DNA from: Sedimentitalea xiamensis
GTDB lineage: Bacteria; Pseudomonadota; Alphaproteobacteria; Rhodobacterales; Rhodobacteraceae
Reading direction: 5' to 3'
NCBI RefSeq assembly: GCF_030164465.1
Contig: NZ_JASNJE010000016.1
Location: forward strand, 36,699 to 100,698
DNA: 64,000 bases
Positions 7,704 to 15,392 of the stretch are shown here, in pieces; positions within the stretch are counted from its first letter, which is position 1; each line of letters opens with the position of its first letter. Both the position numbers and the translations under genes were made by a program. A model generated the notes under the pieces. The model was not told the origin of the DNA. It did no database searches and saw nothing but the letters and a program-made list of their open reading frames with translations.

Positions 7704-9008
7704 ATGATTATTACCGGCGACAACCAGAACAACACCCTGAACGGCACCATTGACGATGACATCATCGAAGGTCTGGGCGGCAGAGACATCCTGAGCGGCC
7801 GCAATGGCGACGACCAGATGTTCGGCGGTGGGGGCAATGACACCCTGCGCGGTGGGGCGGGCGACAACCTGTTCGTCGGCGGCGCGGGGGACGACAGCTA
7901 CATCCTCACCGGCCGGTACGAGCAAATCGAGATCGGACTGGGCGAGGATCTGGTCGATCTGAGCAATTTCACCATGGGCGACGGTTTCGTGACGCTCTAT
8001 GCCGGGGCTTCGGCGCAGGGCATCTTCGCCATCATCGACGGTGAGGAAGACTTCGGCGTCATTCGCGTCGACAATGGGGCTGGCCCCGAAGGTCTGGTGT
8101 TCTTCGAAAATCTGAACAACGCGTTGCAACTGGTTCCCTCCAAGCCCGAAGGCGGGATGCAGATCATCGGCACAGCCTATGACGACGTCTTCATGATCGA
8201 CACCGCCGAGCAGGGCTGGATCCAGATAACCCCGGGCGAGGGTGAGGACATCATCCAGATCGAAGGCACCGCCGGCACCGTGCGGCTGGATTACTCCGAC
8301 ATGTCGGACGGCATTTTCGCCAATCTCAAGTTCGGCACCATCGTAGATGGCGGCGCGGGCTTCAGCGTCGACCGGATCATCGGCTCGGGAGAGGTCAAGC
8401 AGCTGCGCGCGACCTCCCATGACGACATCATCTATGGCGGCAAGGGCGACACCACCTTCATCCTCGAACAGGGCAACGACTTCCTCGCCGCTGGGCGTGG
8501 CATCGACACGCTGCGCTACGACCGTTCGGGTGTCGATGCGATCACCGTCAATCTCGGCAGCGGCAGCGCGACAGGCACCTGGAACGGCGAGACCTTCAAC
8601 CACACCTTCCGCGGCGTCGAGAACCTGCGCGGTTCGCGCGACGGCGGGGACAAACTGATCGGCAGCAAGGCCGACAACTATATCAACGGCAACGGCGGGC
8701 GTGACGTGATCGAAGGCAAGGGAGGCAACGACTACCTCCTGGGCGGCTCGGGTGCCGACCGGTTCGTCTTCAAGAACAACTCGGGCAACGACGTGATCGG
8801 CGATTTCGACGCCGCCAACAACAATGAAAAGATCGTCCTGAAAGGCGTGTCCGAGATCACCAGCTTCGCCGACCTGACGGCGAACCACATGACCGAGTTC
8901 ACCGACGGCACGATCAAGCAGACCTATATCAGCGACGGGGCCGGGGTGAACATCACGCTCGAAGGTATTCTGATTGCAGATCTGGACAGTGGCGATTTCG
9001 TTTTCTGA
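7704..9008 (+). CDS. RTX (hemolysin-type Ca-binding) secreted protein
   Basis: A 434-residue acidic, glycine/aspartate-rich protein without an N-terminal signal peptide. It has nonapeptide-type GGxGxDxxx repeats in two blocks, about residues 24-70 (GGGGNDTLRGGAGDN) and 328-355 (GGNDYLLGGSGADRF). The calcium-binding repeats and the hydrophobic C-terminus (LDSGDFVF) mark it as a type I secretion substrate. Between the blocks is a stretch of about 250 residues of unknown fold with no recognised catalytic domain. No type I exporter genes are nearby. The shortness and lack of an enzyme domain suggest a surface or matrix protein rather than a toxin. Confidence 0.85.
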   Translation: MIITGDNQNNTLNGTIDDDIIEGLGGRDILSGRNGDDQMFGGGGNDTLRGGAGDNLFVGGAGDDSYILTGRYEQIEIGLGEDLVDLSNFTMGDGFVTLYAGASAQGIFAIIDGEEDFGVIRVDNGAGPEGLVFFENLNNALQLVPSKPEGGMQIIGTAYDDVFMIDTAEQGWIQITPGEGEDIIQIEGTAGTVRLDYSDMSDGIFANLKFGTIVDGGAGFSVDRIIGSGEVKQLRATSHDDIIYGGKGDTTFILEQGNDFLAAGRGIDTLRYDRSGVDAITVNLGSGSATGTWNGETFNHTFRGVENLRGSRDGGDKLIGSKADNYINGNGGRDVIEGKGGNDYLLGGSGADRFVFKNNSGNDVIGDFDAANNNEKIVLKGVSEITSFADLTANHMTEFTDGTIKQTYISDGAGVNITLEGILIADLDSGDFVF

Positions 9009-9757
9009 ACAGATGCGGGGCAGGGCGCGGCGAAAGGCGCTCTGTCTCCCCCGGACCGACTGCCCCATCAAGGCAACGTCGAAGGGACAGGTCGTCAGGT
9101 TCTCGCAGCCGTCCTCGATGATCAACACCCAGTCCTCGATCCCGATCGGGCAATCTCCGCTGGCTTCCGTGCAGATTGCCTTGCCGGGCGCCGCCGTGTC
9201 GGGAATGGCCACCAGCGGCCAGGGCGTCGTAGAGTCCGACTCCATGCATCAGGCAGCCGTATTTCCGGGTCTGGAACCCGTCGTCCGGCGGGTGCGCGTC
9301 GGTGGCCGGTGCGGGGATCGTGAAGCCGGTTTCAGCATCTCCATATCGGTCACGATGTGCCCATGCACGTGCCGCATTCCTGAAACCGGCGGGTCGTGCG
9401 CGGCCTGGTGCCGGCAGTCCCGTTTCGATCCATTCGCCGCCGCCCAGGTGTTTTCGGCATGCAGATCCGCGGCTTCGGCGGCAAAGGTCGAATTGTCCTG
9501 CAATGTCTTGTCGCCGCAGGACAATAGAACATCGACGCACCGGTCCGCTGTTCGCGCACCAGCGGGATAAAGTTACTGGCGAACGGCACATTCCTGGCGT
9601 CCCGGACCGCGATGGAGCCATCCGCGCCAAGCAGGACCGCGCGAAACGGGTTTTGGGTGTTCATGGTCCGCCTGCCCGCCGACAATGCCGGGATGGATGC
9701 GCGCCAGGCGTCGTCACCGGTTGCGACTGGAGTGATGTCGTTCTAAGGGAACTGGCC
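9009..9757 (-). pseudogene. Decayed minus-strand coding remnants
   Basis: No intact gene is visible in about 750 bases. Protein-like stretches occur on the minus strand in shifting frames: MNTQNPFRAVLLGADGSIAV from 9663, then SCGDKTLQDNSTFAAEAADL in the next frame, then EDWVLIIEDGCENLTTCPFD near 9100 back in another frame. They could be one gene broken by two or more frameshifts; I do not recognise the family. The alternative is that all of it is noncoding. Low confidence. Confidence 0.3.
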
Positions 9758-10498
9758 ATGACCATCGTGTTGCAGGACAGGATACCCTACGACGTTTCGG
9801 AGCCGCGCGCGTTGCCGGGGCTGCAACCCCTGGCCATGCACGACTGGCTGATCGCGGACGAGGCTTTCGGCGGTCAGATGGCGGAACGCGAACGTCTGCT
9901 GGATGGTGCCCGCGACCGTGTCGTCGCGCTGGAGGATTCCGCCCTTGAGGCGGCTGGGGAACTGCTCGATCTGGTTCTGGAACTCGCCTATCCTGGCGAG
10001 CCGGACGTGGTGCTGCGGCCCGATGGCAAGCGCGTGACGCCTGATCGAGACGATCCGCTGGGCAGTCTGGGGCGGCTGGTGCAGGAAGATTTTTGCATCC
10101 TGCAGAAGCGGGGAAGCGAACATCTGCTGACCGGGGCCGTGCTGTGCTTTCCCGCCAGCTGGACCTTGACGGAAAAGTTCCGGCGTCCTTTGACCGCCAT
10201 TCACGGTCCGGTCCACAGCTACGATGCGCCGATGGCCAAACGGGTGCAGCGCGTGTTCGATGGCGTTCAGGTCGGCCGGCCGATGTGGCGTTTCAATGCG
10301 TTGGAATATGCCGATCCGGCTCTCTTCCAACCGCGTCGCCTGTCGGAGCCGCGGGTTCCGTTGCGCCCGGACGAAGCGGGCTATCTGCGCAGCGAACGCC
10401 AAAGCATCCTGCGCCTGCCGCGCACCAGGGCCGTGGTCTTTTCGATTCACACTTATGTGCTGTCCCGTCAGGGGGTTGGGAGACGTTTGCCCGAATAA
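9758..10498 (+). CDS. DUF3445 protein (heme-dependent oxidative N-demethylase type)
   Basis: A 246-residue protein matching DUF3445, the family that includes the alpha subunit of heme-dependent oxidative N-demethylase. Visible family features are the opening (LPGLQPLAMHDWLIADEAF), the central VQEDFCILQK and PASWTLTEKF blocks, and the late LRSERQSILRLPRTRAVVFS segment. ATG 9758 follows TAAGGGA; the much longer reading frame upstream is an open-frame artefact over the decayed stretch. The substrate here is unknown. The partner subunits of the characterised enzyme are not adjacent, so it may act on its own. Confidence 0.8.
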   Translation: MTIVLQDRIPYDVSEPRALPGLQPLAMHDWLIADEAFGGQMAERERLLDGARDRVVALEDSALEAAGELLDLVLELAYPGEPDVVLRPDGKRVTPDRDDPLGSLGRLVQEDFCILQKRGSEHLLTGAVLCFPASWTLTEKFRRPLTAIHGPVHSYDAPMAKRVQRVFDGVQVGRPMWRFNALEYADPALFQPRRLSEPRVPLRPDEAGYLRSERQSILRLPRTRAVVFSIHTYVLSRQGVGRRLPE

Positions 10499-10568
10499 TG
10501 CGTCTGCGCGACATTGCGTGCCGGCAAATTCACTCTAAGGTGCGGGCAAGGAACTTCGGGGGGCGGAC

Positions 10569-11057
10569 ATGACGACGGACAAGCCGGATCTGGGCGGGAT
10601 TGACGACGTGACTGTCCTTTCGGAACTTTATGCCGACATGGTGCAGGGATGGATCTCCGCATTCCAACGGCCGGGTGACGATGCCGGTGGCGACGTGGAA
10701 ACGGACTTTGGCCGCGACGTGATGGAACTGCTGGCGCGCGCGCAGATCGCCTGGCTGAACAGCGGGTTGCGGTACGGGCGGCAGATCAGCGACCTCATGC
10801 TGGCCCACAAGGGTGATCTGGGGGATTTCGCCGAGGCGCTGAAACCTCCGGCAGACGGTCCGCCGGATCGCCTTGATCTGCGCCAGACCGCCATGATCGA
10901 CACGGCGCGGCGGCTTCTTCAGCAGGTCGCCGATGCGTCGCTCAGCGAGGCCGAGGCCCTGCGCGCCGAGCTTCTGAAGATCGAGGCGGAACTGCGCAGC
11001 CTCCAGAATGCGGGCGCGGACGCCGGTCCCAGGCGCAATGTCAGGATCAAGCGATGA
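10569..11057 (+). CDS. Hypothetical helical protein, coupled to polyprenyl synthetase
   Basis: A 162-residue, mostly helical, acidic protein with no signal peptide or membrane segment. It contains QIAWLNSGLRYGRQISDLML in the middle and a coiled-coil-like C-terminus (SEAEALRAELLKIEAELRSL). Its stop overlaps the start of the polyprenyl synthetase gene (ATGA at 11054), so the two are translationally coupled, which implies a shared pathway or complex. The family is not recognised. Faint resemblance in size and helicity to accessory subunits of polymer synthases is not enough for a call. Confidence 0.7.
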   Translation: MTTDKPDLGGIDDVTVLSELYADMVQGWISAFQRPGDDAGGDVETDFGRDVMELLARAQIAWLNSGLRYGRQISDLMLAHKGDLGDFAEALKPPADGPPDRLDLRQTAMIDTARRLLQQVADASLSEAEALRAELLKIEAELRSLQNAGADAGPRRNVRIKR

Positions 11058-11995
11058 ACAACGACCATCAACAGGGGCGCGCCGACTGGGTCATCCCGGA
11101 ACTGGGGTTCGAGGAGGAAACCGAACGGCTGCGCAAGGCGATTGCCGACTGGTTGGCCGGCGCCAACGCGGAAATGGCCGAGGCCCTCAGCTGGCAGTTC
11201 CTGGCCGGATCGAAATATTTCCGCCCGCTGACCATGTTCAGCTGTGCACGGGCCCAGACCGGCGAGGTTGCAGAGAACGTCATCCGTTCCGCCGTCGCGC
11301 TGGAGCTGTTTCACAACATGACACTGGTTGTGGATGACATCCTGGACCGGTCCGACACGCGCCGCGGCAAGGCGACCATGCACGCGAAATTCGGCACGCT
11401 GAATGCGCTGATGACTTCTGGCTACATGACCGCCGAAGCCTATCGCATGATGGCGGAGGATGCGCAGGCGGTGCGGCTGCTGTCGGAACTGATGACCCGG
11501 TTGGGGGCGGCGGAATGCGCCCAATGGCGCCTGCGCAAGCAGCCTCTCGGCGTGTCGGACTGGCGGATGCTGGCGCAGGAAGACACCGGGTCGATGTTCG
11601 AGGTCGCGGCCTGCCTTGCAGATCGCAGCGGTGCATTGCGCCGCTTCGGGCGCTATCTGGGCATGCTCTATCACGCCTGCGACGACGTGTCGGACGTGCG
11701 GGGCACCGATGCGCTGGGCGAAGGCGGCGGCGACGAAGACATCCGCGACGGCATCCTGACGCTGCCCGCCGCCATCGCGACCCTTGACCCGGACGTGGCC
11801 GCGATGTTCCGCGATCCGGCGCCGTCCAACTATGCGGCTCTGGCCGCCGCTTTTCGCGCGGCCTTGCCCGCCGCGGAGGCAGAGCTTGACGTCATCGCCG
11901 ATCAGGCCCGCGCCGAAGCGCACCGCCATGCCGACGATCCCGCGCCGCTGCTGGCGCTGGTCGATCGCACCCGGATGCTGGGCTACAAGGTTTGA
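11054..11995 (+). CDS. Polyprenyl synthetase family protein
   Basis: An isoprenyl diphosphate synthase of 313 residues. These enzymes condense isopentenyl diphosphate with allylic diphosphates in the cytoplasm. The first aspartate-rich motif is DDILD (DDILDRSDTRRG, about residues 94-105) and the second is DDVSD (HACDDVSDVRG, about 211-221). Both are present, with the chain-length region AVALELFHNMTLVVDD just upstream. The N-terminal basic motif is GSKYFRPLT rather than the usual GGKRLRP, a deviation that could affect substrate choice. It starts inside the previous gene's stop codon. The convergent cyclase-ATPase and the FAD desaturase-like gene beyond it make a dedicated terpenoid role plausible rather than housekeeping quinone synthesis. 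Confidence 0.85.
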   Translation: MNNDHQQGRADWVIPELGFEEETERLRKAIADWLAGANAEMAEALSWQFLAGSKYFRPLTMFSCARAQTGEVAENVIRSAVALELFHNMTLVVDDILDRSDTRRGKATMHAKFGTLNALMTSGYMTAEAYRMMAEDAQAVRLLSELMTRLGAAECAQWRLRKQPLGVSDWRMLAQEDTGSMFEVAACLADRSGALRRFGRYLGMLYHACDDVSDVRGTDALGEGGGDEDIRDGILTLPAAIATLDPDVAAMFRDPAPSNYAALAAAFRAALPAAEAELDVIADQARAEAHRHADDPAPLLALVDRTRMLGYKV

Positions 11996-12001
11996 GCGGC
12001 G

Positions 12002-15000
12002 TCAGGTGCCCGAAGGTTCCAGCCTGTCCGCGCCGAGCCGGTCGAGGACGCCTTTCGCCCGTGCCAGATCGGCGGTGTCAAAGCCTTCGGTAAAGCCGCG
12101 ATACACGGGCGACAGAACCGTGTGCGCCGCTTCTTGCTGTCCTTTGCGCGCCATGAGGTCCGCAAGCCCCGTGGCCGCCCGCAGTGCCCAGGCCGGAGAG
12201 GACAGGGCGCGCGCGCGCGCCAGCGCATCCTGCCAGGCCGCCAGTGCGGTATCCGTGTCGCCGGCGGCTTCGGCCACCCGCGCCCGCGCGATCCGCACGT
12301 CCGGGGCGATCCAGAGTTCTCCCGACTCGTCGACCTGCGCTTCAAGCCCGTCCAGCGCCGCGAAAGCAGCGGCCGTGTCACCTGTCTGGGCCAGCATGAC
12401 CGCCTGCATTCCGAGGAAATGGGGTTCGTGCAGGCGGAAGGACATGGCCTTGCAGACAGAGATCGCGGCGCCGATGATCTGCAGGGCCTTTTCCGGCTCC
12501 CCCGTGGCGGCCAGCGCTTCGGCCTGCCAGAACAGGCTGTAGCCGGCGGCAAAATCGTATCCCATGCGTTTGGCATAGGCGACCGCGTCGGTCGTGATCT
12601 GCAACACCGCGTCCGAACGCCCCTGCAGGGCCGCGAGCCTGCATAGCCCGTTCACCTGCGCGTAGATTACGGAATAGGGATCGTTCAGGGTCTCCGCGTG
12701 ATCCAGGGCCGCTTGCGTCATCGCCGTCGCCTGATCCGACTTTCCGAGCGCCCAGAGCGAGGCCGCGTGCCAGCACCTGGCGATGACCAGCGGGTCTCCG
12801 GTGGTGTGCCGGGGCGATGAAGAATTCCATGCGCCGCCTTTGACATGACCCTCGGCTTGTTCGCCCCACCAGACCGAGGTTTCGAAGTTGCCGCAACTGT
12901 AATGCGACCAGGACAGGGCCGACCCGGCGGACACCAGCAGTCGCGGGTCGTCGCCAGCGATCTCCGCGATACGGGACAGCTCCCGGTGTCCGTTGGCGAC
13001 CTCGCCGCGCATCGCGAGATGGGCGCCATATCCGTTCTGGAACGCGATCTGGAAATCCTTGCTGGTGCCCGCGGCATCCAGCGCGCGGGCCTTGGCGAAG
13101 GCCGCCCCGACTTCGGGGGCCGCGTGACCCTTGATGCCGCTGAGAACCGCACCGTGACCGGCGTGAAGCTGCACTTCCAGCGCCTCGCGGTCCGGCCCCC
13201 TCGGCATCTGCGCCACCTGTTCCAGTCCCGCCTGCATATGGGCTTTGGCCTCGCTGACGATGCCGCGCTGGCGGGCGGATTGCCCGGCCGCCAGCCAGTT
13301 GCGCGCCGCGCTGGCGTGTTCCCCGGCCTCGGCGTAGTGCCGGGCCGGGAATTCCGGGGCGTTGCGCGCCCGGTCGGGAAACACCTCTTCGATGGCGCGT
13401 GCAATGCTCAGATGCATGCTCTGGCGGCTGCGGTTGAGCAGGGATTCATAGGCGGAATCCCGGATCAGCGCGTGGCGGAACACCCATGTTCCCGGTTCCC
13501 GGCCGGCGAAGATCAGATTGGCTTCGACCAGATCTTCGAGCGACCGCAGAAGGGACGCTCTGGATTTCCGAGATACCGCGCCCAGCAGGTCGATGTCGAA
13601 CTCGCGACCGATGACCGAGGCGATCTGCGCGATGGGGCGCGGTCCCTCCAGCGAATCAAGCTGCGCCATCAGCGTATCGCGCAGGGTCGTTGGCACCGTG
13701 TTGACCGTCCGGCTGTCCATCTCGATGACGGACCGGGTCAGTTCCTCGGCAAAGAACGGAATGCCGTCGGCGCGGGCGGCCAGGGTCGCGATCACGTCAG
13801 GGGGCAGCCCGCCGCCGTCCTGCGCCAGAAACGATATCAGCTCCTGGACCTCGGTTTCCTCAAGGCGCTGAAGATCGCAAAGCATGACGCCGGCGTCCGA
13901 CCCCCAGGGCGGTTCGAATTCCGGCCGGTAGGTGCCGACCACGAGCACGCGACCTGCGGGCGCGGTCTCGATCATCCGGGCGACCAGTTGCAGCGTCGTC
14001 GGATCGGCCCAGTGCAGGTCTTCGAAAAACAGCATCACCGGGCTTGACCGCGCCGCCCGCATGATCAGGCCCAGCATCGCCTCGAACAGGCGCGTGCGTT
14101 GCAGTCCGACGGAAATCTCAAGCGGCGGGAACCGGTCGGCGGGCAATCCCATCAACCCGGCGATGAGCGCGCCTTGTTCGCCCGCATCCTTGGGATCCAG
14201 GCCGAAGAACCGCAGGACCTTGTCCAGCCGAACCTCCGGTGAATCCTCGCGCTTGAATCCGGACCCGAACTCAAGCGCCCGGATGACCGGATGCAGGGCG
14301 GTGTTCGAGAAATAGGGCGAGCAGTGCAGTTGCACCAGTGCCGGCCCGGTCATCCCGGAGCGCTTCTTGAGTTCGCGCAGCAGCCGGCTCTTGCCCAGCC
14401 CGGCCTCGCCGCGCAGCATCACGACCGAGCCCTGGCCCGCGTCGGCCTTGCGCCAGGCCTCCATCAACTGCGTCATTTCCCGGTCCCGTCCGATCAGCGG
14501 CGTGATCGCCCGCGACCGATGGGCTTCGAACCGGTTGGCGCTCACCGATGGTCCGAGGATGCGCCAGGCCTTTGTCAGACCCGGAATGCCCTTGAGTTCC
14601 ATCGGAGCGAGCGGTTCGCTGTCAAAGCTGCGGCCCAGCAGCTGATGAGTGCGTTCGCCAACCACGATCTGGCCCGGCTCTGCGACGGCCTGCAATCTCG
14701 CGGCCAGGTTGGGTGCGTCGCCCGACACCACCGCGCCTTCGTGAAGTCCGCGCCCGACCAGATCCCCGACGACCACCAAGCCCGTGGCGATGCCGATCCG
14801 GGTGCGCAGGCGCAGACCCGGATGCGGTTCAAGCCGTTCCAGGGCGTCGATCAGAGCCAGCCCCATGTTCACCGCGCGTTCGGTGGCGTCCTCCTGCGCC
14901 GCCGGGTAGCCGAAATAGATCATCGAACCATCGCCGAGGAATTGCGCCACATGCCCGCCGGCGCGGCGCGCGGCGTCCGAAACGGTTTCATGATAGAGCC

Positions 15001-15334
15001 GGATCAGGTCGCGGAATTCCTCGGGGTCGAGTTGCGAGGAGATCTGCGTCGATCCCACCATGTCGCAGAACAGGATGGTCAGCTGGCGGCGTTCGGCTTC
15101 CCATTCGGATGCCTTGGTTTGTGCCGCCGCATGCCCGCTGCGGGCCGGTTTGGCCAAGGCCGTCTCTCTGGCGGCGCGCAGGATCATCAGCCGATGCCCG
15201 AGGATATCGACCCCCAGTTGCTTGAGCGACTCGTGGTCCAGCTGGTTCAGCAGATCCGGCGTGATCTGTTCCTCTTCGAAGCGGCCTGCATATTGCGGCA
15301 GTCCGGCGTCCGTCAGCCATGCCTTGATGTCCAT
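12002..15334 (-). CDS. SAM domain-adenylate/guanylate cyclase-AAA ATPase-TPR regulator
   Basis: A 1110-residue multidomain signalling protein. Residues 1-65 form a SAM domain (WLTDAGLPQYAGRFEEEQI). Residues 82-260 form a class III nucleotide cyclase with both metal aspartates (FCDMVGST, Asp91; FLGDGSMIYFGYP, Asp135) and the NLAAR transition-state motif near 209-213, so it looks catalytically competent. Residues 280-560 form an ATPase with Walker A GEAGLGKS (309-316). The C-terminal 500 residues are TPR-like helices. The architecture resembles large cyclase-ATPase sensors of rhizobia and mycobacteria, whose signals are mostly unknown. ATG 15334 follows GGAAGAGG. The FAD oxidoreductase gene ends 58 bases upstream on the same strand, so the two may be cotranscribed. 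Confidence 0.88.
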   Translation of the reverse strand: MDIKAWLTDAGLPQYAGRFEEEQITPDLLNQLDHESLKQLGVDILGHRLMILRAARETALAKPARSGHAAAQTKASEWEAERRQLTILFCDMVGSTQISSQLDPEEFRDLIRLYHETVSDAARRAGGHVAQFLGDGSMIYFGYPAAQEDATERAVNMGLALIDALERLEPHPGLRLRTRIGIATGLVVVGDLVGRGLHEGAVVSGDAPNLAARLQAVAEPGQIVVGERTHQLLGRSFDSEPLAPMELKGIPGLTKAWRILGPSVSANRFEAHRSRAITPLIGRDREMTQLMEAWRKADAGQGSVVMLRGEAGLGKSRLLRELKKRSGMTGPALVQLHCSPYFSNTALHPVIRALEFGSGFKREDSPEVRLDKVLRFFGLDPKDAGEQGALIAGLMGLPADRFPPLEISVGLQRTRLFEAMLGLIMRAARSSPVMLFFEDLHWADPTTLQLVARMIETAPAGRVLVVGTYRPEFEPPWGSDAGVMLCDLQRLEETEVQELISFLAQDGGGLPPDVIATLAARADGIPFFAEELTRSVIEMDSRTVNTVPTTLRDTLMAQLDSLEGPRPIAQIASVIGREFDIDLLGAVSRKSRASLLRSLEDLVEANLIFAGREPGTWVFRHALIRDSAYESLLNRSRQSMHLSIARAIEEVFPDRARNAPEFPARHYAEAGEHASAARNWLAAGQSARQRGIVSEAKAHMQAGLEQVAQMPRGPDREALEVQLHAGHGAVLSGIKGHAAPEVGAAFAKARALDAAGTSKDFQIAFQNGYGAHLAMRGEVANGHRELSRIAEIAGDDPRLLVSAGSALSWSHYSCGNFETSVWWGEQAEGHVKGGAWNSSSPRHTTGDPLVIARCWHAASLWALGKSDQATAMTQAALDHAETLNDPYSVIYAQVNGLCRLAALQGRSDAVLQITTDAVAYAKRMGYDFAAGYSLFWQAEALAATGEPEKALQIIGAAISVCKAMSFRLHEPHFLGMQAVMLAQTGDTAAAFAALDGLEAQVDESGELWIAPDVRIARARVAEAAGDTDTALAAWQDALARARALSSPAWALRAATGLADLMARKGQQEAAHTVLSPVYRGFTEGFDTADLARAKGVLDRLGADRLEPSGT

Positions 15335-15392
15335 AGCCTCTTCCCTGGTCTTCCCCTGAACTTTCCCGCTGCCTTCAGCGGACCGTGCGGTG

